The notes under the pieces are model-generated. The model had not been told where the DNA came from. It worked only from the letters and a program-made list of their open reading frames with translations, and made no database searches. This document shows positions 1 through 8,834 of a stretch of 64,000 nucleotides of DNA, piece by piece. The DNA is taken from NCBI GenBank assembly GCA_964574935.1, contig CAZNOZ010000003.1, forward strand, positions 1 to 64,000, written 5' to 3'. Position numbers and translations under genes: made by a program. The stretch's first letter is position 1. Each line of letters starts with the position of its first letter. Source of the DNA: JBBECE01 sp964574935. GTDB taxonomy: Bacteria; Pseudomonadota; Alphaproteobacteria; Rhizobiales; Devosiaceae.

Positions 1-359
1 CATTGCCAGACGCGCTCAATGAACCTTTCGCGGCCCATCTGGCGGCGCGCGGGCTCCTGGTTCTCCATGAGCTGGCGCTCGACGATCATCTGGGTGGCGA
101 TGCCGGCATGATCGGTGCCGGGCTGCCAGAGCACGTTCTTGCCCCGCATGCGCGCAAGGCGCACCAGGATGTCCTGCAGCGTGTTGTTGAGTGCGTGGCC
201 GACATGCAGCGAGCCGGTGACGTTGGGCGGCGGGATGACGATGCAGTAGGGTTCGGCGTCCGCGTCGGCGCCGGCCCCGGCCCTGAACGCGCCGGCGGCC
301 AGCCAGGCTTCGTAGATGCGGGCTTCGACGGCGCCGGGTTCGTAGGTCTTGTCGATCAT
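1..359 (-). CDS. valS: Valine-tRNA ligase, N-terminal part (cut by window edge)
   Basis: Class I aminoacyl-tRNA synthetase that charges tRNA-Val in the cytoplasm. The first ~119 residues are present; the rest lies beyond the left edge. The start is the ATG of MIDKTYEPG, the usual alphaproteobacterial ValRS opening. The HIGH-type ATP-binding signature reads HVGH at residues 52-55, preceded by the family block PPPNVTGSL and followed by WQPGTDHAGIATQ. It lies downstream of popZ on the same strand with about 120 bp between them, a neighbourhood typical of Hyphomicrobiales. Identification is certain; length and C-terminal domains cannot be seen here. Confidence 0.96.
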   Translation of the reverse strand, partial: MIDKTYEPGAVEARIYEAWLAAGAFRAGAGADADAEPYCIVIPPPNVTGSLHVGHALNNTLQDILVRLARMRGKNVLWQPGTDHAGIATQMIVERQLMENQEPARRQMGRERFIERVWQ

Positions 360-480
360 CGTCGGGCACCGGTCCTGACCGCACAGACCCGCCTCACGGC
401 GGGCCGGAAAAGTTCGCGTAGGGCTGTAAAGCCAAGCCGCGCGGGGCTGTCAACCGAGACGACGGGACGGAAGGGAAGCG

Positions 481-1248
481 CTAGCGGCCTTTGGAAATGC
501 GCTCGATCTCGCGCTGCACCATGCGCTCGACCATGCCGGGCAGGTTTTCGTCGAGCCAGCCCTTGAGCATCGGGCGCAGCATTTCGCGGATCAGGTCCTC
601 GACGGTCCGCTGACGACCGGCCAGCGCCACGGAGTTGAGCTGGCCGAAGGCGTGGCGCGTCACCGCGTCGGCGGTGGGCGCCAGCAGGCGGCCGGCGAGA
701 TCTTCGCTGAGCGATGGATCGGGCAGCGGGCTGGGCGCAGGGTCGTCCTCCGGTTCGGCCGGCCTGGCGTCCGCCTCGTCGGCGGTTCCGGTTTCCGAAT
801 GGCCGTCAAAGGCGACGTCGTCGGGCACAACCAGAGACGGCGCGGGCGCAGGTGCGCCGTGCGTGGCCTCGGCATCGGAGACCGCCTCGTCCAACATTGT
901 CTCCGATTCACCCTGGGGCTTGTCGCCCTCGTCGACGATCTGGGAGGAGGAAAGCGCCAGGGGTTCTTCGGGCATTTTTTCGGATGATTCTTCGGGCATT
1001 TTTTGGGTCAAATCCTGGGCCGGTGGCTCGGTATCCGAAGCAGGCTCAGGTTCCGAGGCGGCTTCCGGCTCCGATATGGCCTCCGCCTCAGGCGGCGCCG
1101 ACGCCTTCTCGCCTCCGGGCTCGGCCGCCTTCATGGCGGGGGCGCCCTTGCCCCCCGTCTCACTCGCCGCGTCGTCGTCCGCAATGATCTGCCGGATCGA
1201 GGACAGGATTTCGTCCATCGACGGCTCCTTCTGCGCGGGCTCGTTCAT
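481..1248 (-). CDS. popZ: Polar organizing protein PopZ (DUF2497 family)
   Basis: PopZ forms a polar matrix that anchors ParB/parS and cell-cycle regulators in alphaproteobacteria. The 255-residue protein has the family layout: an N-terminal helix (MDEILSSIRQIIADDD near residues 11-26), a long acidic Pro/Glu-rich disordered middle, and a conserved C-terminal helical oligomerisation block (from about residue 190, including RTVEDLIREMLRPML and ENLPGMVERMVQREIERI). I chose the ATG giving MNEPAQKEP, because upstream residues are low-complexity and unlike the family. The middle holds a duplicated KMPEE peptide encoded by two 17-bp direct repeats. Gene order popZ-valS supports the call. Confidence 0.88.
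   Translation of the reverse strand: MNEPAQKEPSMDEILSSIRQIIADDDAASETGGKGAPAMKAAEPGGEKASAPPEAEAISEPEAASEPEPASDTEPPAQDLTQKMPEESSEKMPEEPLALSSSQIVDEGDKPQGESETMLDEAVSDAEATHGAPAPAPSLVVPDDVAFDGHSETGTADEADARPAEPEDDPAPSPLPDPSLSEDLAGRLLAPTADAVTRHAFGQLNSVALAGRQRTVEDLIREMLRPMLKGWLDENLPGMVERMVQREIERISKGR
964..1004. repeat. Two 17-bp direct repeats inside popZ
   Basis: The 17-base word TTCTTCGGGCATTTTTT occurs exactly at 964-980 and 988-1004, a 24-bp period. It encodes an in-frame duplication of eight residues (KMPEESSE then KMPEEPL) in the disordered acidic linker of PopZ. The copies preserve frame, as expected for linker length variation by slippage. Confidence 0.8.
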
Positions 1249-1453
1249 GGCGGCCTTTTCCCCAATCAGGTGCGCGTGAGCGGCGTCCGCCGAACGGCTG
1301 CGGGCGCCTGATTCGCACGGCGCAACTCTAGCCCGGCTACGCAAATCCCCAAAGTGCGTCGAAGGTGCGGCGGCGATGATCCACGAAAAGCTCGTTGGCG
1401 GGTTCGGGCCGGGCCGCGACGGCGCCCGGCCCCCAAGTTGCGATCAGGTCCCG

Positions 1454-1840
1454 TCAGGTCTCGTTCGAGGCGAGCCCGGCCTTGTTGGCGAACACGATCC
1501 AGGCGAAGATCGCCATCCCCGCGAGCGTCAGGATCGAGCCTATCTGAACAAGCCACTCGCCTTGCTGGCTGATCGCCATCGCGATACCGGGCCCCATGGT
1601 GAGCGCCCCGACAAGCGCCACCCAGAAGTGCACAAGCACGAGCCTGCCGGTCCCGGCGGCCGGAACTGCCCGGTAGTACAGCCCATAAAGGGCCAAGGTC
1701 ACCCATCCGATGAGGTTGTTGTGGGCGTGCGCAGGCGCCAGCGTATGGTCGCCGGTCGCCGACATCCAGATGCCAAAGGCCATGCCTGCGAGCGCGAACA
1801 GCGCGGCGAGCGCGATGAACCAGAAAGCGATGTTTTTCAT
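1454..1840 (-). CDS. Small membrane protein related to heme-copper oxidase subunit I
   Basis: Predicted 128-residue inner-membrane protein with four hydrophobic segments. The segment PAHAHNNLIGWVTLALYGLY resembles the His-containing helix of NorB/cbb3-type oxidase subunit I, and short proteins of this kind are often annotated as cytochrome-c oxidase in Rhizobiales. It has far too few helices (a real subunit I has 12) and too few His ligands to be a working oxidase. Start taken at the ATG of MKNIAFWF; the 205 bp between it and popZ holds no clear gene. It sits between popZ and a divergently transcribed dehydrogenase, interrupting the usual popZ-tolC order. Function unknown; it may bind heme or act in oxidase assembly. 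Confidence 0.7.
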   Translation of the reverse strand: MKNIAFWFIALAALFALAGMAFGIWMSATGDHTLAPAHAHNNLIGWVTLALYGLYYRAVPAAGTGRLVLVHFWVALVGALTMGPGIAMAISQQGEWLVQIGSILTLAGMAIFAWIVFANKAGLASNET

Positions 1841-2033
1841 TGTCGATTCCCCCTCAGGATCGAAAGGCCTTTTTGCGAGCGCGGCGCGCCGCACGAGGCG
1901 GCGCGAAGCGTAAAGACGGGTCTGGTGGATTGTCCATCGGCGAGTTGTCATCGTCCCCCGCTCTTCGATTGCGCAAGAGCTCACGATCGGCTTGACTGCC
2001 CTCCGCCAGCCCAAGTCTGACAAGCGGTGCCCG

Positions 2034-3086
2034 ATGTCGTTGGTTCCGGCCCTGGTTCTGGAGCGAAAGCGCGAGCTCGCGCTCCGGCAGATCGACCTGC
2101 CCCTCGAAACGGGGCCGGGGATGGTCAAGATCGCCATCCACACCGTCGGGGTGTGCGGCTCGGACGTGCACTACTACACCCACGGCAGGATCGGCCCGTT
2201 CGTGGTCGAGGCGCCGATGGTGCTCGGACACGAGGCGGCGGGCACCGTGGTCGAGGTCGGCGAGGGGGTGAGCGATCTCAAGCCGGGGGACCGGGTGTGC
2301 ATGGAGCCCGGGGTCCCCGATCCGCGCTCGCGTGCCGCCCGGCTGGGCCTCTACAATATCGACCCGGCGGTGAAATTCTGGGCGACGCCTCCGGTGCATG
2401 GGTGCCTGACGCCGCATGTGGTGCATCCGGCCGAGTTCACCTTCAAGCTGCCGGACAATGTCAGTTTCGCGGAAGGGGCGATGGTCGAACCGTTCGCGGT
2501 CGGCATGCACGCGGCGATGAAGGCCGGCATCCGGCCGGGGGATCTCGGGGTGGTGATCGGGGCCGGGCCGATCGGGATCATGGCGGCGCTGGCGGCGCTG
2601 GCGGCGGGTTGCGCGCAGGTGGTGATTTCCGACCTGTTCGCGGAGAAGCTCGAGATCGCGGGGCGCTATCCCGGCATCGTGCCGGTCAACGTGCGCGAGC
2701 GCGACCTGGGCGAGGTCATCAGGGAGATGACCGGGGACTGGGGCGCCGACGTCGTTTTTGAGTGCTCAGGCAGCGCCAGGGCCTATGAGAGCCTTTGCGA
2801 GCTGCCGCGTCCGGCCGGCAAGATCGTGCTGGTCGGCCTGCCGGTGGATCCGGTCAGCCTGGACGTCGCGGCGGTTTCGGTCAGGGAGCTCAAGATCGAG
2901 GGGATCTTCCGCTACGCGCATGTCTACGATCGGGCGATCGCGCTGTTCGCGTCGGGCAAGGTGGACCTCAAGCCGCTGATCACTGAGACCTTCGATTTCG
3001 CGCAATCGGTCGCGGCGTTCGACCGCGCCGTCGAGGGCCGTCCGGGGGATGTGAAGCTGCAGATCGACTTGAACGGCGCCGGCTAG
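2034..3086 (+). CDS. Zinc-dependent polyol dehydrogenase, xylitol/sorbitol type (D-xylulose reductase-like)
   Basis: Medium-chain dehydrogenase/reductase of 350 residues that probably oxidises a polyol such as xylitol to the ketose with NAD. The catalytic zinc ligands are visible (Cys in VGVCGSDVHYY, His-Glu in LGHEAAG), and the Rossmann motif is GAGPIG near residue 175. The loop that carries four structural-zinc cysteines in alcohol dehydrogenases reads EPGVPDPRSRAARLG and lacks them, as in several xylitol/sorbitol dehydrogenases. The start is the ATG giving MSLVPALVL. Its stop overlaps the stop of convergent tolC in the tetranucleotide CTAG. Substrate is inferred only. Confidence 0.82.
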   Translation: MSLVPALVLERKRELALRQIDLPLETGPGMVKIAIHTVGVCGSDVHYYTHGRIGPFVVEAPMVLGHEAAGTVVEVGEGVSDLKPGDRVCMEPGVPDPRSRAARLGLYNIDPAVKFWATPPVHGCLTPHVVHPAEFTFKLPDNVSFAEGAMVEPFAVGMHAAMKAGIRPGDLGVVIGAGPIGIMAALAALAAGCAQVVISDLFAEKLEIAGRYPGIVPVNVRERDLGEVIREMTGDWGADVVFECSGSARAYESLCELPRPAGKIVLVGLPVDPVSLDVAAVSVRELKIEGIFRYAHVYDRAIALFASGKVDLKPLITETFDFAQSVAAFDRAVEGRPGDVKLQIDLNGAG

Positions 3087-4450
3087 TTGCCCTCGACGCG
3101 ATCGACGTCGCGCAGTTCCTTCCAGATGTCCTCGACGCTTTCACGATAGCCGTCGGCGTTGCGGACCGAGACCGGCAGCCCAAGATCGACGGCGTTGAGC
3201 CGTCCGACGGCCGCGAGCATCGAGAAATACGACACGAAGCGGCCATACTTGGCGCCGATCAGCGCCTCCCGTGCGCCGATCAGCTCGGCGCGGGCGTTGA
3301 GCACGTCGAGGGTCGTCCGCTGGCCGACGCGGCGCTCTTCGATGACGCCATCGAGCGCAAGCTGGCTGGCCGAAACGGCGCTGTTGGCGGAGTCGATCTG
3401 GGCGATCGCGGTCTGCATGCCGGACCACGCGGCGATGGCCGATTCCCGTACCGAATCGTAGGTCTCCTGAGCGTCGAGCTCGGCCTGGGTCTGGCGGAGG
3501 CTGGCGGCGCGCGCCCCCGACCCCAGCGCCCCACCGGAATAGATCGGTATCGCCAGCTTCAGCGATATGCTCCCGGTCGTCGACGGAGACGTTCCCGTCG
3601 TCGACACTGACGAGGTGATACCGCCGACGAGGTCCAGGGTCGGACCAAAGGCCCTCAGGGCTGCGTCGGTGGCGTATCTCGCCGCCTCGACCTGGGCCCT
3701 TGCCGACAGGTTGGCCGGATGGCGCGTGTCGGCGGCGACCAGCGCCTCGTCGAGCGAAGCGGGCAGCATCCCGTCGAAATCGTAGGAAGCCGAGGGGCTG
3801 TTCGGCGGATGGCCGATCCAGCGGGCGTAGCTGGCGCGGCTGGTCTGCAGGGAGTTGACGGCGCTTCGGTAGGCGGCCACCGCCTGCGCCAGACGCGACT
3901 CGGCCTGCGAGACGTCGATGCGGGTGCCCTCCCCGATGCTCAACCGGTCCTGGGCGGATTCGACCTGGGCCTTCAGGAAGGAAACATTTTCCGAGCGCAG
4001 GCTCGCCAGCTCGGTGTCGCGGACGACGTCGATATAGGCCGTCGCCGCCGACAAGAGCACACCCTGTTCGGCGCTGCGCAGCCCCTCGGCGGCGGCGTCG
4101 GCAAGCGCCCGCGCCTGGTCGATGGCGGCCGAGGTTCGCAGATTGTTGAACAGATTCTGGCTGAAGGACAGGCCGGCCGATGCGCCGCCGGTGGTCGTGC
4201 TGGTGCCGCCCGCCAGCGTGTCCGAGAACGTCGCGCTCGCGGAGGCGGAAATGTTGGGCCGCCGCCCGGCGCGCTGGCCCGCGATGTTCTCGGCGGCGAT
4301 CTTGACGCCATAGAGGGCCGAGGCGATCGCCGGATTGTTGAGGTAGGCGCTGGTCAGCGCCTCGACCAGGCTTTCCGCCCGCGCCACGCCGAACATCGTC
4401 GTCGCCGCCATTCCGACGGCCAACGCATGACGGACTCCGAACACGCTCAT
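3083..4450 (-). CDS. tolC: TolC-family outer membrane efflux/secretion channel
   Basis: Trimeric outer-membrane channel that joins inner-membrane exporters and periplasmic adaptors. The 455-residue protein starts with a Sec signal peptide (about residues 1-25, cleavage after VARA) and contains the two repeated TolC coiled-coil halves; the usual opening SLVEALTSAYLNNPAI and the block TTLDVLNARAELIGAREALI near the C terminus are present. In alphaproteobacteria tolC lies beside pcm and popZ-valS, as here. No adaptor or transporter gene is adjacent, so it probably serves several systems. Near-palindromic bases (4473-4493) lie just upstream of its start. Confidence 0.93.
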   Translation of the reverse strand: MSVFGVRHALAVGMAATTMFGVARAESLVEALTSAYLNNPAIASALYGVKIAAENIAGQRAGRRPNISASASATFSDTLAGGTSTTTGGASAGLSFSQNLFNNLRTSAAIDQARALADAAAEGLRSAEQGVLLSAATAYIDVVRDTELASLRSENVSFLKAQVESAQDRLSIGEGTRIDVSQAESRLAQAVAAYRSAVNSLQTSRASYARWIGHPPNSPSASYDFDGMLPASLDEALVAADTRHPANLSARAQVEAARYATDAALRAFGPTLDLVGGITSSVSTTGTSPSTTGSISLKLAIPIYSGGALGSGARAASLRQTQAELDAQETYDSVRESAIAAWSGMQTAIAQIDSANSAVSASQLALDGVIEERRVGQRTTLDVLNARAELIGAREALIGAKYGRFVSYFSMLAAVGRLNAVDLGLPVSVRNADGYRESVEDIWKELRDVDRVEGN

Positions 4451-4472
4451 TCCCCCCTGTTTGTTGCCGCCA

Positions 4473-4493
4473 CCCTATCCCCGGGGAATAGGG
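4473..4493. promoter_or_regulatory. Imperfect 21-bp palindrome upstream of tolC
   Basis: CCCTATCC-CCGGGGAATAGGG is nearly self-complementary, with a single mismatch pair. It lies 22-42 bp upstream of the tolC start in the pcm-tolC gap, where a repressor site or a transcript hairpin could act. No regulator is identified. Confidence 0.35.
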
Positions 4494-4601
4494 CGCACAA
4501 CCGAACCGGGCACCACTTGCAGGCCGCAGGGGCGCTTTTTCCCCGCAAGCGTGGTGACAGGGCAACATAGTGGGGACGCGGGTCAGTTGCGACCCGATGG
4601 G

Positions 4602-5264
4602 CTAGAAGTGGAACTGGGGCTGGCGGTCGAATGCGGCGAGTGCCGGCACGGCGGCATCGAAGCCCGTCCGGGAGGTGATTTCGCCGCCGGACTTGAGGAA
4701 GATCGTCGCCGAGGCGACCGCCCCGCGCTTGAGCACCGTCACCAGCCTTCCGCCCTGCTTGAGCTGGGCGAGCAGCGCGTCGGGGACATCTTCGACCGCC
4801 CCCTCGATGACGATGCAGTCGAAGGGCGCCTCGCCGGGATTGCCTTCCGGCAATTCCCCGATCACCGCGGCCGCGTTGCCGATATCGAGGGCGGCGAGGT
4901 TTTCGTTTGCGCGCTCGACCAGTGCCGGGACGTCGTCGATGGCGACGACCGAACCCGCCAGGTTGGCGAGCACCGCGGTGGAGTAGCCGGTGGCGCAGGC
5001 AATATCGAGAACGATGTCGTCGGGGCCGACTTCGGCGAGCTGGACCAGCCGCGCGAAGGTCATCGGCTCCATCAGGAAGCGGCCGCCGGCGCCCGGGCCC
5101 AGCGGCAGATCCTCGTCGATATAGGCGAGCGCGCAGCGGTCCTCGGGCACGAACCGCTCGCGCGGCACGTTGCCCATCACCTCGAGCACCCGGTAGTCGG
5201 TGACCGCGTTGGGCCGCAGCTGGCTGTCGACCATGGCGCGGCGCGCCCTTGCATACTCTTCCAT
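4602..5264 (-). CDS. pcm: Protein-L-isoaspartate O-methyltransferase family protein
   Basis: Repairs isomerised aspartyl residues by SAM-dependent methylation, in the cytoplasm. The 220-residue protein matches family length. The opening block RRAMVDSQLRPNAVTDYRVL and the FVPEDRCALAYIDEDLPLG segment are characteristic of the alphaproteobacterial branch. SAM-binding motif I is VLDIACATGYSTAVLANLA (about 85-103). It sits upstream of tolC on the same strand (151 bp gap), the conserved Rhizobiales arrangement. Some members of this branch have drifted in motif I (the acidic-Gly loop reads DIACATGY, not EIGTGSGY), so real isoaspartate repair activity is likely but not assured. Confidence 0.88.
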   Translation of the reverse strand: MEEYARARRAMVDSQLRPNAVTDYRVLEVMGNVPRERFVPEDRCALAYIDEDLPLGPGAGGRFLMEPMTFARLVQLAEVGPDDIVLDIACATGYSTAVLANLAGSVVAIDDVPALVERANENLAALDIGNAAAVIGELPEGNPGEAPFDCIVIEGAVEDVPDALLAQLKQGGRLVTVLKRGAVASATIFLKSGGEITSRTGFDAAVPALAAFDRQPQFHF

Positions 5265-5431
5265 CGCTCACCAACTGCGTCGAGGCCGGTTGACGCCTCA
5301 ATAGCGGCGGCCCGCGAGCCTTGCAAGGGGCTGGCGCGAGGCGGCGGCGCGGGGGCGCGGGATCGCACTGAGGCGGGACGTTCGCGGCGCGCTCAGCGCG
5401 CGTTCACCAGCATTTCAGATGTCCGGGCGGT

Positions 5432-5462
5432 TTGCTTGCCATGCCGGGATGTTTGGTATAGC
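5432..5462 (+). promoter_or_regulatory. Candidate promoter of tRNA-Cys
   Basis: A -35-like TTGCTT (5432-5437) and a -10-like TATAGC (5457-5462) are separated by 19 bp, ending 11 bp before the tRNA gene. Spacing is slightly long (18 if GTATAG is used), and the match is by eye only. Confidence 0.4.
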
Positions 5463-5473
5463 AGCGCCGGATT

Positions 5474-5547
5474 GGCCACGTGGCGGAGTGGTTACGCAGC
5501 GGACTGCAAATCCGTTTACCCCGGTTCGATTCCGGGCGTGGCCTCCA
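5474..5547 (+). tRNA. tRNA-Cys (anticodon GCA)
   Basis: A 74-nt cloverleaf with acceptor stem GGCCACG/CGTGGCC, discriminator T and encoded CCA. The anticodon stem GCGGA/TCCGT encloses the loop CTGCAAA (anticodon GCA), and the T-arm contains GGTTCGATTCC. It lies 19 bp upstream of mobA on the same strand. Confidence 0.96.
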
Positions 5548-5566
5548 ATTCCCGGGCTTTCCATCG

Positions 5567-6244
5567 ATGACCGATAATCTGTCGAGCGCCGCGGTCGTCC
5601 TGGCCGGCGGGCGGGGCAGCCGGCTCGGCGGCGTCGACAAGGCACGCCTGCGGGTGGGCGAGCGCACGCTCATTGAGTGGGTCCTGGGGCGCGTGCGGCG
5701 GCAGGCAAGGCACATCGCGGTCGCGACGTCGGGACAGATGCGGATGGCGGGGCTGGATGCGGTCACGACGATCCCGGACGCCGTTTCGCCGCCGGTCGGG
5801 CCGATTGGCGGGTTGGCGGCGGCAGGCCAGTGGGCGGCAGGTTTCGCGTCGCCGATGGAGACCCTGCTGTCGGCACCGGCCGACACGCCGCTGTTTCCCG
5901 AGGATTTCACCGGGCGCACCGTGGCGCTCCTCGACCCCGAGGTCGACGTGGTGGTGGGCGCCTTCGGCGAAGAAACCTACCCGGTTTGCGCGCTGTGGCG
6001 GATCGCGCCGCTGCTCGCCCTGAAGGCCGATCTCGACCGGAACGCGGCGCCGGGCAGCGTGTTTGCCCTGCTCGATCGCCTCCGGTGGCGGCGCGCCGAC
6101 TATGCGCGATGGGTCGGGGACAATCCCTTCGTCAACGCCAACACCCCCACCGATCTGGTGCGACTGAGCGCAATGCTGGATCAGGCGCGGGCCGCCGGCG
6201 CCTCGACGGCCGGAAACTCCTCGGCGGGCCGGGGCAGGCCGTAG
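5567..6244 (+). CDS. mobA: Molybdenum cofactor guanylyltransferase
   Basis: Attaches GMP to molybdopterin to form the MGD form of the molybdenum cofactor. The 225-residue protein has the nucleotide-binding opening VVLAGGRGSRLGG-VDKARL (residues 9-27) and the downstream PVGPIGGL and ADTPLFPED blocks. The start is the ATG of MTDNLSSAAVV, just after tRNA-Cys. The last ~20 residues (Ala/Gly/Ser-rich) extend past the usual family end and overlap the 3' end of the convergent GGDEF-EAL gene by 64 bp. No other moco or molybdoenzyme gene is nearby. Confidence 0.87.
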   Translation: MTDNLSSAAVVLAGGRGSRLGGVDKARLRVGERTLIEWVLGRVRRQARHIAVATSGQMRMAGLDAVTTIPDAVSPPVGPIGGLAAAGQWAAGFASPMETLLSAPADTPLFPEDFTGRTVALLDPEVDVVVGAFGEETYPVCALWRIAPLLALKADLDRNAAPGSVFALLDRLRWRRADYARWVGDNPFVNANTPTDLVRLSAMLDQARAAGASTAGNSSAGRGRP

Positions 6245-8634
6245 TAGTAGCCCTGCACGTACTCGCAGCCGAGTTCGCGGATGAGCGCGGCGTCCTCGGC
6301 GGTCTCCACCCCCTCGGCGGTGACCGACATGCCGACCGCCGACCCCATGGACACGATGCCGCGCAAAAGCGCGGTGCGCTTGTCGTCGGCGTGGGCGCCG
6401 GTCACGTAGGATTTGTCGATCTTCATGCGGCTGAACGGCAGCAAATTGAGGTAGCCGAGCCCCGAAAATCCGGCACCGAAATCGTCAATTGCAAGTCCGA
6501 CCCCGAGCCCGTCTAGGGCATCGAGCGTGTTGCGGACGCGCACGTGATCCTCCTGGATGAACACCGACTCGGTGAATTCCAGGACCAGCTGGCCGGGCAC
6601 CAGCTTGTGGCGCAGGAGAGTCATGGTGATGTCGCGCGCCAGGTCCGTGTGCCACATCTGGGCCACCGACACGTTGACCGAGACCATTCCCGGATTCCAG
6701 CCGGCGTCGATCCAGGCCCGAAGCTGGGCGCAGGACTGGTCGAGAATGCGCTTGCCGAAGTCGCCGATGATCGAGGACCGCTCGGCGATCCCGATGAACT
6801 CGCTGGGCGAAATGAAGCCGCGTTCGGGATGATTCCAGCGCGCCAGCGCTTCGACGCCCACCACCTCGGAGCCGTCGGCGCGCATCTGAACCTGGAAGAA
6901 GGGGTAGATCTGTCCGTCTGTCAGGGCGCGCCGAAGTTCGGTGGCCAGGCTCTCCGAAGCGTCGTCGGGCACTTCGCCCTCGCCGCTGGTGCCGTAGAAC
7001 CGGTAGCCGTCCCGGCCTTCCTGCTTGGCCCGGTAGAGTGCCCGGTCGGCGCACACCAGAAGCTGCGAAATGCTCTGGGTGCGATCGATACTGGTGACGA
7101 TGCCGATGCTGGCGCTGATGGAGACGGTGGAGCCTTCGATCTCGAAGGGCTCGCGCATGGCGTTGATGCAGCGGCGGGCGACCTTGGCGGGGATTTCCGG
7201 ACCCGGTTCGTGCTCGAGGATGATCGCGAATTCGTCGCCCCCGAGCCGGCCGATGATCTCGTGCTCGCGGGTCGAGCGGCGCAGGCGTTTGGCCACCTCG
7301 ATCAGCACCTTGTCGCCGGCGGCGTGGCCGCGCGTGTCGTTGACCCGCTTGAACCCGTCGAGATCGACAAGCAACAGCGACAGGTGCAGCCTCTGGTGTT
7401 CGGCGTGCGTCAGCTTGGTTTCCAGACGCTCAGTGATGGCGGCGCGGTTGGCCAGTCCGGTCAGCGTGTCGGTGTAGGCGAGCGTGTGCAGCGCTTCCTC
7501 GGCCGCCTTGCGGTCCGTGATGTCGTGCAAGACGCCGAAATAGGTCAGCTCGCCCTCGAAGCTGTTGCCCATCCTGACCGCCGCCTGGATCACCCGGAGA
7601 TGGCCATCGTCGCTGCGGACCCGGAATTGCACGGAGTGCGTGCGCGTGTCGTCGCCGGCCGCGCGGATCGCCTCGAGCACCTTGGCGCGATCGCCGGGTA
7701 CGATGAACCGGAGCAGAAACCGCGCCGGGCGGGTGACGGCCTCGGCGGGCAGACCGAACAGGGGCGCCATGCCGACCGAGCACGAGATGTCGGACGACCC
7801 CTGGCGCCAGGCGCAACTGCCGGTGTTGCCGAGCAGCTGCGCTTCGGCGAGTTCGGCCTCGCGCTGGCGCAAGGCATGCTCGGCCACCCGCGTGTCGGTG
7901 ACGTCGCGGCCGTGCCCGATGTAGCCGGTGACGTTGCCGGCCTTGTCCAGCATCGGCACCTTGAGCGAACACAGATAGCCGCGGGAACCGTCGGGCCGCC
8001 AGACCGGCTGCTCGATGATCTGCGAGTGCGCGTCCTTCATGAATTCGATTTCGTCGGTGCGATAGCGCTGCGCCAGATCGGGAGGGTAGAAGTCGAAATC
8101 GGTGTTGCCGATCAGGGCGTTGGCGTCCCCGGCCTTCATCAGTTCGGCGGTCGCGGTGTTGGCGACGATGAACTTGCCTTGCGTGTCCTTGGCGAACACG
8201 ATGTCGGGGAGCGCGTTGATGAGGCGGCGGAAGACTTCGTTCTGGTAGCGGCTGGCCTCGGCCAGCGCGAGTGCCTTCTTCAGTGCCCCGATATCGCGAC
8301 CGATGCCGATCAGGCCCGCGACCTTGCCGTCGCTGTCGCGAAACACCGACTTGACGAGCGAGAACCAGCAGGCGTTGCCGTCCCGGCAGCTCAGGTAGGC
8401 CTCGCGTGCTACCGGGGCCCCGTCGGCGAGCAGTTCGGCTTCCTCGCTTTCGGCGCGTTCGGCCTCCTCGCCCGGCTTGAGCTCGGATTCGCGTTGGCCC
8501 ACGACGTCGCGCGAGGACGCATATCCCAGCATCTGCACGGTGCGCAGATTGGCAAAAAGAAATCGCCCCTCGACGTCCTTGACGAATACGAGGTCAGGAC
8601 TGGACGCGAGCAGGCCTTCCAGAAGATCGTACAT
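6181..8634 (-). CDS. PAS-PAS-PAS-GGDEF-EAL cyclic-di-GMP signalling protein
   Basis: Predicted cytoplasmic sensor that makes and/or degrades cyclic di-GMP. Three PAS modules fill about residues 1-380 (PDLVFVKD, PDIVFAKD and a third followed by the DITDRKAAEEAL linker). A diguanylate cyclase domain follows with an intact GGDEF (about 465) and then a phosphodiesterase domain with an intact EAL (VGVEALARW, about 592); DDFGAGFSGLGYL and EGVET are also present, so both activities are possible. No membrane segment is seen. I chose the ATG giving MYDLLEGLL, directly before the first PAS; an ATG at 8733 would add 33 unlike-family residues, and a longer frame would run into tRNA-Asn. Confidence 0.9.
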   Translation of the reverse strand: MYDLLEGLLASSPDLVFVKDVEGRFLFANLRTVQMLGYASSRDVVGQRESELKPGEEAERAESEEAELLADGAPVAREAYLSCRDGNACWFSLVKSVFRDSDGKVAGLIGIGRDIGALKKALALAEASRYQNEVFRRLINALPDIVFAKDTQGKFIVANTATAELMKAGDANALIGNTDFDFYPPDLAQRYRTDEIEFMKDAHSQIIEQPVWRPDGSRGYLCSLKVPMLDKAGNVTGYIGHGRDVTDTRVAEHALRQREAELAEAQLLGNTGSCAWRQGSSDISCSVGMAPLFGLPAEAVTRPARFLLRFIVPGDRAKVLEAIRAAGDDTRTHSVQFRVRSDDGHLRVIQAAVRMGNSFEGELTYFGVLHDITDRKAAEEALHTLAYTDTLTGLANRAAITERLETKLTHAEHQRLHLSLLLVDLDGFKRVNDTRGHAAGDKVLIEVAKRLRRSTREHEIIGRLGGDEFAIILEHEPGPEIPAKVARRCINAMREPFEIEGSTVSISASIGIVTSIDRTQSISQLLVCADRALYRAKQEGRDGYRFYGTSGEGEVPDDASESLATELRRALTDGQIYPFFQVQMRADGSEVVGVEALARWNHPERGFISPSEFIGIAERSSIIGDFGKRILDQSCAQLRAWIDAGWNPGMVSVNVSVAQMWHTDLARDITMTLLRHKLVPGQLVLEFTESVFIQEDHVRVRNTLDALDGLGVGLAIDDFGAGFSGLGYLNLLPFSRMKIDKSYVTGAHADDKRTALLRGIVSMGSAVGMSVTAEGVETAEDAALIRELGCEYVQGYYYGLPRPAEEFPAVEAPAARA

Positions 8635-8772
8635 CTTCCCGGCCGCGCTGATAAAATCGGGCGCATCTTCGCAACCGCGACTAAAGCCAAGCTTAACGTG
8701 GCGGCGGAATCGCCAAATGCCGGCGAGGGCCATTCGGCGCGTTTGTCGCGGCCTGGAAGACACCTGGGGGCC

Positions 8773-8800
8773 TTGGCAAGACAAAACAAAAAAGCTACAC
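8773..8800 (+). promoter_or_regulatory. Candidate promoter of tRNA-Asn
   Basis: TTGGCA (8773-8778), a 16-bp spacer and CTACAC (8795-8800) lie 34 bp before the tRNA. The same TTG-N-CTACAC form is seen upstream of bamE (61981-62009). Visual match only. Confidence 0.35.
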
Positions 8801-8834
8801 CGCAACCCGTTCCGCGAGGTGCGGAAAACGGTCA

